DNA from: Dipetalonema caudispina
Lineage: Eukaryota; Nematoda; Chromadorea; Rhabditida; Onchocercidae
Direction of reading: 5' to 3'
Assembly: GCA_013365325.1 (NCBI GenBank)
Contig: JABVXV010000388.1
Coordinates: 1-53,033, forward strand
DNA length: 53,033 nucleotides
Positions 26,029 to 40,100 of the stretch are shown here, in pieces. The position numbers were made by a program, and so were the translations under genes. The notes beneath the pieces are model-generated. The model was not told where the DNA came from and did not search any database. It was given only the letters and a program-made list of their open reading frames with translations. Numbering within the stretch: position 1 is the stretch's first letter; every line of letters starts with the position of its first letter.

Positions 26029-27810
26029 CTGCAAGGAGAATTCAATTCTTTTCTTTGTTATCACATTTCAGAAATGATGTCTTTTAGTTCATAACTAAAC
26101 TAAAATTGTTCCATCGAAGAACTTAGTAGCTACTAATTGATCATCTTCTTATTCTATTCATTATCTTTTACCATATCAGTAAGACATATCGGTTAATCAA
26201 TTCGATTTCATCATGTTCAAAATATTTTCCAGTCTTTGTTTGATGTGGACATACCTTGTATCAAATAATTAAATAGTTCTGGGAATTAACACAGGCAGTT
26301 ATTTTGGCTTCGAAGCCTTAAAAAAAATTCCTAATGGGAAGTTTCGCATTCGAACCTAACAGCTGCTATTTCCTACATTTGGCCAAATGAGACTAAACTT
26401 TACGATTGGGGTTAAATTAAATTTTCCTTTTCATTTTCAAAATTTCCTTTCACAAAAAAAGGCTTGAATCAAAATGTTTTAATAAAACAACTTTTTATGC
26501 CGGTTAACGTTTTATGTCAAGTATGATTCGGTCCGAAAATATTTCCATCCTTTATCACTTTATCACGATGTATTCGTTTTGAAGCTTTAGTTTAAATATC
26601 AGTGAAATATTTTACAGTACGTAAACAAATTCAACAATTAGAAAATTTTGATTGAAATTTTCGAAATAATATTTGTGGTAATTTTTAAAATATTATTTGT
26701 AATAGAAATAAGAATGACATGCATTATGACACATTGTATTTAGAGTGATACTTGTGCAATGTTGATAATGATACTACAATATTAATACAGATAATAGTGG
26801 TTATAATGGTAATAACGATTATAGTGGTTATGATTGCAATAGTAGTCATGATAAAAATAAGATCAATGAGGGAATATTTTTATAACGCTGTCATTATTTT
26901 GAAGAGATTTTGATTTGATTTTTTTTTGAGTTTTTTACTATTAAATAATTTCAACAAGTTGTAAGAAATTTAAAAAGTTGCTAAAGCTAAAGACATTTTT
27001 TCCAACAATATTTTAAATTATTTACTACTGAAACATTTAGTGCTTATGCAAAAGATCTAATAGCATGCATTTTGTTTAGTTTGACAAATAAATTCTAACG
27101 AAAGATTATTCCTTTCTTTCTCTTTCCTTGTAAATTTTAGAATTTATTTATTGTTTGCTTCGAAAAAATTCTCATAACTGAAGAGCTTAGAAGGAAAAAA
27201 GTGAAAAGATAAATAAATTTTATTTCGAGAGAAAGAAGTGAAATAAATGAATAACGGACTAAATCATTTTTGTACTTTAATTCTTGTTTTATAATGAAGC
27301 GATTTTATTCGTCCTTCAAAGCTTATTAAAAAAAAGTGATCTTTTCATTTAACTCTATCTTTCTAACTTTCGGTTATTTCATGTATTAAGAGACGAATTT
27401 CTACAGTTGTTTACAACAAAACGAAAATTTAGCTCAAAAATTTAAATGGCTTAAATTGAGTAGGAAAAAATTAGCATTTGAATCAGAATCTGCTAATTTC
27501 TCCTTTTATTTTTTCTCTTTCTTTTTTTCTATTCTCTACGTTACAGATTCATTGTTTCAGTTTTTTTCCATTTTATTCTTCTATTGATAAGCAATAACAA
27601 ATGTTATTAATTTTTATTACATAAAAAAAGCAAAACAAAAAGCGTTAATTTGAGAAAAATTAGAATTTTGATACTTCGCCATTAGAATTTTCCTTTAAAA
27701 TATTCGCTAAAATTACCTTTCATTACGAGTTGATATCTGTAACATTGCAAAGACATTTCAAAATGTGAACTAAACCAACTAAGACCAAAATTAGTCCAAT
27801 ATCGTTGTTG

Positions 27811-28027
27811 TTTTTTTTTTTTTTTTTTTTTTTGTTGAAAAGACTGAAGTTGCTTAGAATTTCTAACATCAGTGCTTCCGACAACGAAATAGTTATATAG
27901 CGAAATGGTGATTATGGTATTTCGATAAAGAGACATCTATTTTTCATTAAATTCTACTTATCTAGCATTTCATATGTTCATTTCATTGCAATTAAAATCG
28001 ACCAAAAAAAAAAAAAAAAAAAAAAAA
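27811..28027. repeat. Opposed T23 and A24 homopolymer tracts
   Basis: Poly-T at 27811-27833 and poly-A at 28004-28027 form an inverted pair 170 bp apart. The flanks are not otherwise inverted copies. Confidence 0.85.
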
Positions 28028-31000
28028 GTACGAATTATTCTGTCGTTTAATTGCAGCTTGAAGCAATTTGCGAAAACGTATATCATTTTGAGAATGAATA
28101 AATTACAATGAAGTAGGCACAAATAACCGAACTAAATAGAGATGACACAATTTTTAGCTACAAATAGAAATTTTTAAACAAACATATTAATTGGGATAAA
28201 AAGTTATCGGAATAGAAAAAGTTAACATAAAATTTGCAGAAAAAAATCCGATAAAAATACAATAGAAAGCTGTAAAAATCGCATTACTTTTTAAGTTTAA
28301 TTTTATTATCAGACAAGAAATAAAGTACATTTCAAAAAAAGAAAAAGAAAAAATGTACTTCACTATATCTTGTCCTTTCATTAATATATCGAGGAAGCAA
28401 AATGATATGAATCATTATTGATTATCATTCATCATTCTTCACTGTCATCATCATTGTCAGATTGTCAACATCATCATTATCATTATCATCAATGCTAACT
28501 AACATCATTCATTAATTATGACGATGTCTGTCTGAACAATGAACAAATAGCACGATTTAATGAGGAAAACAGATTATCTATCTATTAAATCCTCGTTGTA
28601 ACATTCATTCCAATCATTTTCATCTACTCTATTCGTTGCTCAAAAAATTAATTAACGATTTTCATCATCGCTGTCCATTTTCCATCGTTTAACTTTGTCT
28701 AAATCACTTTTTTTTTTCACTAAAATACAAAAAATAAAATCATTCGAAGCAAAAAATGATTTATTTGAAATTATATATTTGTTACTATATAATGGCAAGA
28801 GTAAAAGCTTAAAGTTTTTTTTTTCAGAACGAATAGTTGCAATTAACGTAAATCACTTTTGAAAGTAAATTTTATTAGTTTCTGCTTTTAGAATTAAACA
28901 CTTAAGTTTTTGGCCCTAGTTTATTTCAGTATTAAGCAAAATCTCAATTACTTTCATCATCATTTGAATTGAATAAATCGTGTCATTTTGTTCGCACATA
29001 AATAAACTATATCATAAATTATTGAAATGATTATTGAAGTTTCCAAAAGCATTATTACTGTAAATTTTAAGAATATCTTATTTTTAGCAAACTTATAATT
29101 CTCTTCCTTTAATTTGGCGAAAAAGATTGTTTTAACTTAAGCAAGCAATAATATGTTGTTCTTCAAATTAGATTATTGTTCATTTTACTAATATATGATT
29201 AGTGTTTAATTTCTTTAATTAATGAGTCAATTGTCTATCGATTATTTTAACTTGCTTAAAACATTAACTTTCAGTGAACATGTATTATTTCATAAAATAT
29301 AATAGAAGAAAAACCATTTGGAACTGCGATTCCTGAAAATGTTTCGAAAAAAAAGAGGGAAAATGAAAAATTCAATGAAATTTTCAAAATCAATTCGATT
29401 TTGAACCAAAAAAAAGAAGAATTTCTTTCTGCCTACTGCACATTTCGAATCAAACAAATTAATCAACAATGATAATGCGATTAGTTGGTAATTTTCCAAG
29501 ATTTCATTCTTAATATGAAATCTTTTTTCATAAATTTTAGCTTTCTTTCGAACAAGACGTGAATCACGTTTTAGTTAAATTTTCATTTCAAAGAAAATGA
29601 GCAAAATGGGAGGTTATGCAATAAAAAAAATCGTTCAAGCCATCTGGCAAACGATGTGAAATAGCTGAACAGTTTTGAAGTCAATTGATAACCAATCTAT
29701 TTCCAATACACCAAATTTTTTTTGGCTGAATCCAACCACAATTCATTTAATGAGAAAAATTAAATTGAATTCAAAATTAATCCAATTCCATTTCATATTT
29801 ATAACGCCATGACATGTGTTAATTGTTCCGTTCGTTTTTTTGCTTGAGGACAGAGAAATAAAATGTGTAAGAATTATGAAAAAACCGACTACATTGGTGA
29901 AATCAAAATTGATCTAAATTGATTTTCTTCCAATTTGAAGTTTCCGTCTAATCTGAATTAATTTCAGCTTGATTCCTGAATCCGTTTTAATTCAAAATAG
30001 TTTTAAAAATTTAACTTCCGAAACTTTGCATCAGATTATCTCAATGAGATTTTGAATTAATATTTGCAAAATAAATGTTAAACATCGAGCACTGCATAAA
30101 ATATTCCCAAAAAGTTAACGTTAATTTTTTTCTTTTGAAATTCTTATCTCCGCTCATTGAAATTTAAATGACAAATAGAGCAGGTAAAAAAGCGATAACT
30201 TTTTCTTGGTTATTACTTTAACTTATCAAATCTCATTTCAATCATAATATTTCTTTTTCCGATTATTACTTGTAATTAAAAAAAGAGCTTTTCGGTTTTT
30301 TAAATTTTCGATAAAAGCTTCATTTTTTCTTCAAAAAATTGAAAATATTTTAAGCATAGAGAAATAAATGTGCAACAGCTGGAATGTTTTTTCATTTTCG
30401 TTGTTTTTCTCCAAACAAGAAAGTAAGAAAATAATTTCGGACAAAAGAAAGCAAAAAGAAATAAATGTTGTTGAGTACGATGACAATCAATGAGGAATGG
30501 AAAAAACAATACAGAATTTTGTTCCTATCAGCTTTTAACAACATCAAAATTTCGACACAATTTTTACTCCAACCCTGAATTTAGACACAATTTTCATTTA
30601 AATCTCGAACTTCTCCAAACTTTTAACTTTCTTTTTTTCTTTTGATTTGAAAAATCTTCTCTTTCCCCTCATCACGAATCGTTTTCATATTTCTTTCATA
30701 AACTCCTTGAATCGGAGGAAGAAAAGAAATGTTCTCCCATCACATAACTTTTAGGAATTACAATCGTTAATAAAATTAAGAAAGAGATTCTTTACCTTAA
30801 TTACCTTCGATTACGTTTTTTATTCGTTTTGAATTTTAATACGCCAATAGTTACAACTTTTAGGTTTTATTTATAATGAAAGGTGAAAACAATAATATCG
30901 GTTTTATTCTTATGGCAGGAAAAATGAACTTAAAAATTGAAACTAAAATTAGTAATAGAAGCCATTAAATATGCTTGTTTGATTTCTAAAATTAGATGTA

Positions 31001-31393
31001 TTCAACTTCATCGTAATTAATGTCATACTAGTATAATTCAAAATGAAAGACATTATTTTATATTTTGAATATACGTTGCTGAAAATTTTCATGTTTGCTA
31101 TAATTAAAAATATAAAAAAAGGAGAAAATATAAATAAAAAAAAATTAAGAAAAGAGAAAAAAAAAATCCCAACTATTAAAAGTGGTATGAATCAAGTCAA
31201 AGTAGAATAAATTTTAATAAATTAAATACAGCTATCATCATTAACTAACTGCACTGTTTTAATGATTTTTCTATGAGATAAATCTCCATTGCTGCCTCAA
31301 CTAATTAATGAAATGCAGTAAACGAGCAGATAAAATGTCAAAATATCTTCATATAACATAAACTTTTCTCATTAGTACACTTGATGAAAAGAA

Positions 31394-31447
31394 AAACCTT
31401 CCTCATTAATTGCATTCTTGCATTAATTGTATTAATGAGAAAGGTTT
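31394..31447. repeat. 54-nt imperfect hairpin
   Basis: AAACCTTCCTCATTAAT pairs with ATTAATGAGAAAGGTTT with one mismatch in 17, around a 20-base AT-rich loop. It could be a fold-back element or a small hairpin RNA; nothing shows transcription. Confidence 0.6.
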
Positions 31448-31689
31448 GGAATATAATGAAGGAAAATTTATATCAATCAGTTTCATTCATTTGTTGATAT
31501 ATTAAATTTAAACTAATCTCTCACTAATTCATCTTAATAAACTTGTTATATAAGAGTAAAATTATTGTAATAAAAAATAAATTATAAATATCGAATTATT
31601 ATTTAAGCTGTACAATATTTGTATTATTTGCAAATAGATCAAACTAAATTTCAACCCAGATAGCTATTCCTTTCTTATACCAATCATTC

Positions 31690-31960
31690 TATACCTTAGT
31701 ATATTGTTAGTACATCATTATTAGCATATTGGATATCAGTATATTTCCGGTTTACCAGTATTTTTTAAGTATAATATTTTCAGTGTATTACTAGTAGCAT
31801 CTCAATATAATTCTAGTGTATCAGTGTCAGTATGTCAGTAGTTTTTTTTTTTTTTTTTTGTATTTGTCCTAAAACAATATGTTCTAAGTATATTATCGGT
31901 ACATCAATAGAATTTTTTCTGCATAATTATAGCATAATGGTAATACAGCGTACCAAAAAT
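31690..31960. repeat. Degenerate CAGTATATT-like repeat field
   Basis: Many loosely related units such as TTAGTACATCA, CAGTATATT, CAGTGTATT, TCAGTGTCAGTATGTCAGTAG and AAGTATATT recur every 15-30 bases, around a T18 tract at 31842-31859. It looks like an old, decayed minisatellite. Confidence 0.5.
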
Positions 31961-33670
31961 TTGTAAATAATCCTTATTTTATCATATGAATATTACAAAC
32001 ATATCCTGTATAGATAGAAAATTTTTTTATCTTCCAGTTCATTTTTTTTAAAGCCATAATTTAGTTGTTATAGATATTTTATTTATTGGAATGAAAAAAG
32101 TAAGTACAAGAAGAAAATTACATTTGACAACTTAGCTATTCCTTATCATAAAGTCTCACCCATATTTTTTCTTCTTTATCTTGCCTTCAAGCTTTTCGGT
32201 TTTCCTGAACTGTGTTCTGCTTTATTCTTGTTTGTTTCAAACTTATAATTTTCCTTCTCTGAAAAGAAAAAAAAAAAGAAGGAAAAAAATAAACGATGAA
32301 GACATTAAAGGAAATTTTGCTGTTTAATTTGTTACTTCATTTTCCCCATCAATTTTTTTTTATCCTTCCATACATTTCCAATATATTTTAAATGGAAATA
32401 ATGGAAGGAATAAAAAGTAATGCCTAATAATGAACAAAAAAATAAAATAAAAAAGCGGAAGTAAAAACCATTTTTTATTTTTCCCAAACATATTCCTCCA
32501 ATTGAATTCACTGCTTGATTATTCCTTGTCACTTTCCGCTTCTCGTATCAGATTTAACTCTCGGTACCACCGGGATATTTCCTACGCTATAGTAATTTTA
32601 TGCAAGAAAAAGCGAAATTTTCGTTTTTACTTCCTCAAAGTAAGAAATATTATTTTGTGCAGGGGAAAATACATGCATTTAACAATACAAGCATATGTAC
32701 TTAACAAATGGTTCTTTCTAAATTCATTTTTCGCAGACTGTCTTTTTTCTGCTTGGCTTTTTTTGGCTTATTTAAGATCTGATAAACTGCAAAACATTTT
32801 ATTGCATCACATTTATTTTTTATTGGTAAGAAGGAAAGATTGCTATAGTGGGTAATGCTTTGTTAAATGAATTTAATTTTTCATACTTTTATTTTAAACT
32901 TCCATTTTTTCAATTTTTTTACTTATTCGAATTTTACTCCCTATCGTTCTGGTTTCGTTCCAATTTTCTCTTGTTTGTGTTTGTAAAACCACTATGATAT
33001 CAGGATTGATCGGGAATCGTCAAGTGTATCTTGCTGAATCAAATAATAAATTAAATTACAGTTAGTTTGGTGTTATTTATATGAGAAGACTTCTTTTTGG
33101 TAAAATAGAATTAGGATAATTTTACAATATTCCAGGAATATTGGTAACCCTAAAGGAAATCCTGAAATTTACAAACCTTACCGAGAATAAATCCTTACCG
33201 AATTGTAGTGAATTCCGGAAATTTTTAATCTTATCTGGCAATAACTCAAAAAGATTAAGGAAAAAAGTTAACAAATAAATCGATGAATAAGCCTAGGCTC
33301 TAAGATATCTTCCTTCATCTGGATAAATGAGACAAGTATAAGCTTGGTTGCTTATTGACATGCAATGCAGCATGCAACATGTTATCTTTCCATCGGTTTA
33401 TGTTTATTCGAATTGAAGTGGATTGATTAGAGATGGAAAGTAACGTATGAGATGGATGGGAACTGATAGAAATAGAAGCTGTTTTGCAAAAAAAAAAAGA
33501 AATAAATTAAATTATATAGTATGTTATCTGCTTCTTTCAATATCCACTTCCTTTACCCATTTTATAGATACTTCATTCTGCTTATTACCGTTAAAAATCA
33601 TGCAAAAACACGATGACGACAATGATCTATCATCATCTTCATCGTGCCACATCCTTCAATTATTGGTCAG

Positions 33671-33766
33671 CAGGATGCATTTCCTCTCTCGCAAATTGGA
33701 TTCTTATTTCGAAATCAACAGGATGAGTTTCACTCTCTGACAAATCGGATTCTTATTTCGAATCTG
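33671..33766. repeat. 48-bp tandem duplication
   Basis: Two adjacent copies, each starting CAGGATG and ending GGATTCTTATTTCGAA plus a few bases, with a handful of differences between them. Confidence 0.85.
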
Positions 33767-36700
33767 TGATTATTCACATGGTGAATCTTGCTAGTTTATT
33801 TCAAGTCATAAAAAGGATGAATTGAAGTTGAAAAGGGAAGATGAATGAGAAGTAGAAAGGTGTCATTTCTGAAATTTAATTATATTTTTTGCTTTAGTTC
33901 TTTTTCATCTTTAAAATCATTTCACACAAAGTATTATATCAATTTCATGACATTCTTCACTTTGTTTCCATTATTTACATCTGAATAATTTGACTAATTT
34001 ACTTAATAGCTGTTAATTTTTATGAAGTTAATTAGCAATAAATCTATAAGTTACCTATTATGATACTGGAAAATGGCTAACAATGACTTCATAATTCTGG
34101 TTAGGTTGATCACAATTCAGTCTTTCTCTCTACTGGATCAATTAAATTAACTTCAATCCTTTTTTCTAATCATGATGATGTTAAAGAATAAAATGTTTCT
34201 CGTTATTGAATTATGGCTTCCACAAAAAGTATGACATTACTTAGATAGCCAAGACTAAGAGATTGCTGCAAAAACAAATATATTATGGCCACGATCAGAA
34301 ATTAAAGTCAAGAAAAGTTATCAAATTATTTTGTTTTCTTAGTTTCCCAACCATAAGCTTTGCTACCTCCAATATCTCTATTATCGGTAGACGATTGATA
34401 ATCGATTGATTTCTTGTTCAAAATTATACATATGCATTTGCTCTTAGCTGATTTTGCCTTTCTTTTTTTGACAAGAAGAATGATTACTAATTTATCACTA
34501 GTCTTGTAAATCATGCTTAATTAAAGTTAGAATTTAAATCCGACCCAAATACACTAAATATGTAATATGCTTTTCTTATTGTTTATTGTTATTGCTTATC
34601 GTTGTTATAATAAATAGAGTCGAAAAACAAACTGTAAATATTAAAACAGGCTAAAATTCATATATCTCAAGATTTCCATATTCTTTCGGTACTTTTTTTG
34701 AAAATTATTTTTGTTCCATAAGTATTAAATAGCATATGTTTCGTAGCAGTAGCACATCAAAAACTGTGAATGATTGAAATTATTTCCAATGTATTCATAA
34801 AAATTCTTATTTCCAAAAACTATCTTTCTTTTCTGTTCAACTTTTTCGATAACGAATGAAAAATCATTTTGGCAAAAATTTAATTCATATTTTTGGGATA
34901 TTTAATGCATTACAAATGCCAATAACATTTCAATTCATATCACAAAGGGAAATTTTAGTGTTTCGCTTCATTCTATCCTTATCCACTTTTATCTATGTCC
35001 AAAATAAACTTTCATTATCTACAATGTCATCTTAAAAATTCTATTCTTTTATCATTCGTTACTCTTTTAATTGCAATTTAAAATTTTTGCAACATTTACT
35101 GGGATAAGTTATGGATTGAAAGAAAAAACCTTAAAACTGTCTTGAAAGTCCCATTCTTTTCTTTTTTTAATTTTAATTCCAAAAAACATTTTTATATTTT
35201 CATCGAAATAGCATATAAAAAATAATCCTCGTATTGGAAAATTACTAACATTTTAAAATACTTTTTGGTTTCGGGTATTTTTAAAAGAAAGAAAATCAAA
35301 TAAGTAATTTTTTTTTTGTTCCTCTCAAAAAATTTTATTTTTTGTTAAAATAATTTATTTATCTAATAGCTAAGAAGAAAATTAGTGCGCCATTTACTTC
35401 ACATTTTCAATTTATGCTCAAGGATATGTGTGAATTATTTGAATTAATAGCAGTGTTTGCTTAAACATTTTAATCATTTTGTTTTTAACAATTTTTCATT
35501 TTTTCATGTTTTTTTAACCTTTAAAAAATGAAAAAAAAAAGAAAAAAATTGGCTCTTTTTTATCTGCCTTTTCTTTACCATTCGCATGAATAAATGTAAT
35601 TATCATATTTCAAACTTATTTTAAATGAAATTTACAAAGCAATTTATAAACGTTTCCTTTCTTTTCCTGCTTCATTCATTCTCTTAATTTTTTTCTTTTT
35701 TTTGGATACCATAATAATAAATGTTTGAAATCGGTGCTTTGCCGATTCACTTCCGTTTTATTTAATTGCTTCGTTTAGAAATAAAATAAATGAAAAGATT
35801 GATTTATTAATTTATAAAAAAAAAGAGAGAAAAAAGGGAATATAACAAAAAAAATAGAGTGACTAAAATCCTTAGGGATATTCAAATAGGACATTTTTGA
35901 TAGCTATATGAGAATTTCGTTCTATCAGTCATCAGTTTTGATGAAATATTCAAATATACTATTATTTTAGCAACTGAAACCAAATGTTAAAGTATTAAGA
36001 ATCTGTGAGATATAAAACACAATTTAAAATATCAATGAAATGCATGGAATGCATGGAAATTTTTAAATCAATTGACAAGATAGAATATAAAAATACAATA
36101 CGGTTCATTTTTAGTAATAAAAAACAGGTATGAACTTCATTATTTATTACATTTAATACACAGCAAGCAGGAGATGTCATTATCAAAATTCATCGTAATT
36201 TAAATAGAAAGTGATAAGAAATAATCCCTAAAAAACTTTTGATGATTCATTCATAAAGCTATGATAATTTCAAAAAGGGTAATATATTAAAAACTAAATC
36301 AAATTATTACTGAAGCAAATTTTACTTTGTATTTTGACAGTAAAGGAATATTCTACACTTTTATTTTTTGTAAGAAATTTTTTTGTTAATGGGAAAAATG
36401 TCCCAATTTTTTATTTGCCATATCATGTTTCATTTTACTCTACCCGATCGAATTTATATTGCCTCTGTAATTTTTCTACTTGTTTAATTTTTCATTTAAT
36501 TTCGGTGATTTTTTTGAAACTTTAAATTTTTTAATTCACATTTTCTTTGCTTGCGTATTACTATTCAATTAAAAATTTCTAAACATTATTTTATAAGAAT
36601 AATACTTCCTTTTGCATTGTAATTCAATTTATTTATTTTAGTATTTACAAGGATAAATACGAAAAAAAACTATCTATTGCTGCATGTAAATAAAAATATC

Positions 36701-37111
36701 TTTTCAATTTGTATGTTAAAAATTTCATATGTATAAGTGTTATTGGATTAAATATTCAAGCATTGTTAGATTTTGCTATTAGACCTAAAAGTTTTTAATT
36801 AGTTGATGCATACATGTACAGCATAGAACAGAAATATTTCTGAAAATTCCTCATCAGTCTTTAACAATTTTGGAATTATTTCTTAATTCGATAATATTTG
36901 AAGAATAAATGACAGATGGGCAAAAATATGTATAGTTCGTGCATGAGCCAATAGACTTTAGAATCATATCATTTTAATTATTTAAATGATTCACATAAAT
37001 TTTATAATTTCTATTTCCTTTTGTTTTTCGGTTTTCAAATTTTTGAATGTAATGCGACGATGATTATTCATTAATATAATTTTTTCAACATTTTCTAATG
37101 AATTATTTTAA

Positions 37112-40100
37112 GGTGCACAAAAATTTTACTTCGGATTTTTGCAACCGTTTGAAATGGAAGAAAATAAAATGCATCACATGTCGTTGTCATCATTAACATC
37201 ACCAAGTGATAAGCGATTAAAACCATTCACTCATCTATTCATGGATCAAACAACTCTCCATACCACTATCATTCCCAAAAATACATTACGGCATTTTAAT
37301 TCACCATCTGTTGTACTTAGTGATTTTGGTCCTGCTAACTGTAAGTTAATGAATTAATTAATTTACTTAAAATGAGACTGATAGATTAAGTAGTTTTGAC
37401 TTCAGAAACCTCAAATTAAATGAGTAACATAAATAAAAAAATTGTGATGTAGATTTAGTTCATATGACAGCTATCATTTGATGTGTTAAATAATATTCAG
37501 TTTTATTGCTACCATTTTAACCAAATGACTTTGATTTCAAGCAAGTCGAAATAGAACTATCTCCTTCATGCAATTAGCATCATTGCTGAACGAAAAAAAA
37601 AGAAAAGAGTACTGAAAAATATATATATAATTACAATTTCTAGTTCAGGAAATTACTAGAGATTCAAAAATTTCAATTTTTATTGAAATTTCAGCAGATC
37701 CAGATATCAAAAGTCGACCATTATCATCATCATTATCCAGGATTTCGGTTTCACCATGTTCGTTTCATCGAAGGTTAATCATTTTTCGACTATATAATTT
37801 CTTAAATATTAGATATTCAAATTAAACACAAATTTTCCTGTTAATCACTGATTCAATTAAAATTAAATTTCCGAATTGTACATTTTATATGAAAAAAGAG
37901 ACAAGTATAGTATTCGAAATTCTACCGAAAATTTGTTGTAATCAAAAGAAGATAGCTGTAATGAATTCCTTAAAAGCCGAAGTAAGAATGAGATTGGCAA
38001 CTTGAGAGAGATGACAATGATTCTCGAGACAATGTTGTCATTCAAGAAATCATTCCATCATTAGGAATAATTCAGAAACGTCTATCCCACTTTCGAATGT
38101 TACATTGGGTTGCATTATCTTACCGCTAATGCTAAACATTTTCTTCATTCTTTGTCCATTTTCCTTTCCCGTCGAAATGTAATTGAAAATTTTTGTTTTG
38201 TTTTTCTTCAACTTTAACGATTTATTTAAAATTAGTTGAATTGAAAATGTAATAATTGTTGAAAAAGTGGATCGACTATCCCAAAATATTACCATCATTG
38301 GATTGAAATGTTGTTGTTGCTTAAGAGCAACTGTAGTGTCTTTCAAGTTAATTAATATTTCAATAAGCGATTTAAGACTACTTCTTCATTTTGTTGTTGT
38401 AGTGAAATCCATTCACTTATTCACTATCATTTTCACCAAATGTCGTCATAACATATTAACTTATGACAATGAACAAATTTGAATCTTATATGCTTTTATC
38501 CTACAATTCCTTGCTTCTCTTTCAATTTTTCTATGTTTCATCCCTCTTTTACAAATTATAATTTTAATGCCATTAATAATTAATTTTCATGTGAGAGTTT
38601 GAAAATCTAACAAAATGATTGATTAAAACTTTCCTATCATTCTTTTTGTCTTTTGTATTTTGATTAAGTTTTCGTCAAATAAAATTAAAATACAATTGAA
38701 AAATTTTACAGGAAAAATTTATGAAGGGATTCCAAATGTAGGAAATATTTAAAATAAAATTTTTGTTGACTGATTGCTTATCATTCACATATTTCATTTT
38801 AATTCAAATTTTCTTTTTAAAAATAATTCTGCAAAGTTTAATTTGAATTTTTTGATGTATAAATGCAAATGAGATCATGAGATCAATGATGGGAAGGTGT
38901 ATGCGTCAAAATATTACTTTATAAAATGAAATAAATCAATAAACTCAAAAGACATGCTACATTTGCCAGGTTTCAAGCTTTTAACGTCAATTTCGATTTT
39001 CACTAATGGTGGTAATATATGCTTCCTCAATGGATAAAGCCACTTCCTCGTATGTTTGTTTATATGTATCCATCTGTTTATATCACTTTCATAATCACTC
39101 AAATTTCCTGTGGCAATTAAACAATTCAATTACTGTTTTTTGAAAGCTTTTAAACTTTCCTTTTCCATCCCTTTTTCCTTCGTTTTTTTCATAATTTTCA
39201 TTTCAAAACTTTTAAGCTTTTTTCCGATTTTTTTTTTTTTGCTATTTGCACTTTTTAATTGAAAAGATAAAATCTCTGGATGGAATTTTTTTTTGCTTTT
39301 TCCTATTATTTTTTCATTAACCAAATAACTTTCTCACATGTTTACGCACCTTTTAAGCTGGAAGAATGCTTTTACCTTCTTATTTATTAAGTACATAATT
39401 GTAAAAGGGAATACTTTGAGGAAGTGATGAATTCTTTCTCATTTTTTTAATCCTTTTTTAGCACAAAAGTTTGTCTTTTTTCCATTCATTTTTTCAACTT
39501 TTTTATCAACCAAATAGTTTACTATTTTTTCGTTTTTTTTTATTCATTTATGTGCCAATCAATTTTTATAACAATTTAATCATTGTAAAAAAAATTTGAA
39601 AATACCAAGTGAATCTGTTTTAGTTCACAAAGTTATACTTTCAAAACTATTTTCACTTTAACATTTTTACTTTCATTGAAGTGAAAATTTCTTGTCCCAT
39701 TTCAATTTTATTCATTCCATAAATAAATTATTGCTAAGTTTGTCTAATCAGTTTTATGATTTTCTTTCTCAATGTTCTCGTATTGATGCGATAATGAGAT
39801 ATAACTAAAGAAAGATTCACTTCGCATTTTTCAGCAGATATTTGCATACATACCTTATTATTTATCCTTTGAAATAAAACAGAAAATAATCTTAGACAGT
39901 ATGATTAATAGTTCAGAAGTTCTGTTTCTGATTTACTCATTTTTTCATCTTCGCTTATTTTACCGATCAAATTTTCTGTTCTCAACTGGAATAAGTGAGT
40001 TATATCTTTCCTACTAACTCCACAATTTTACAATAAATTGAAAAATGATTGCCGTTCTTCTTTTTTTTCACTCGGTTATTTGCTGGTTAAAATTTCATTA

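Larger units (their letters stand above)
20701..37111. other. Long gene-poor region upstream of the third gene
   Basis: About 16 kb of very AT-rich sequence. It contains TA microsatellites at 21.1 and 21.5 kb, opposed poly-T and poly-A tracts at 27.8 and 28.0 kb, TCATCA-rich stretches near 28.45 kb, a hairpin at 31.4 kb, a degenerate CAGTATATT-like repeat field at 31.7-31.95 kb and a 48-bp duplication at 33.7 kb. Weak candidate exons on the minus strand (22.8-26.0 kb) are under findings. From about 22 to 28 kb the plus strand is T-rich, so part of this may be a 5' intron of the third gene. Confidence 0.5.
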
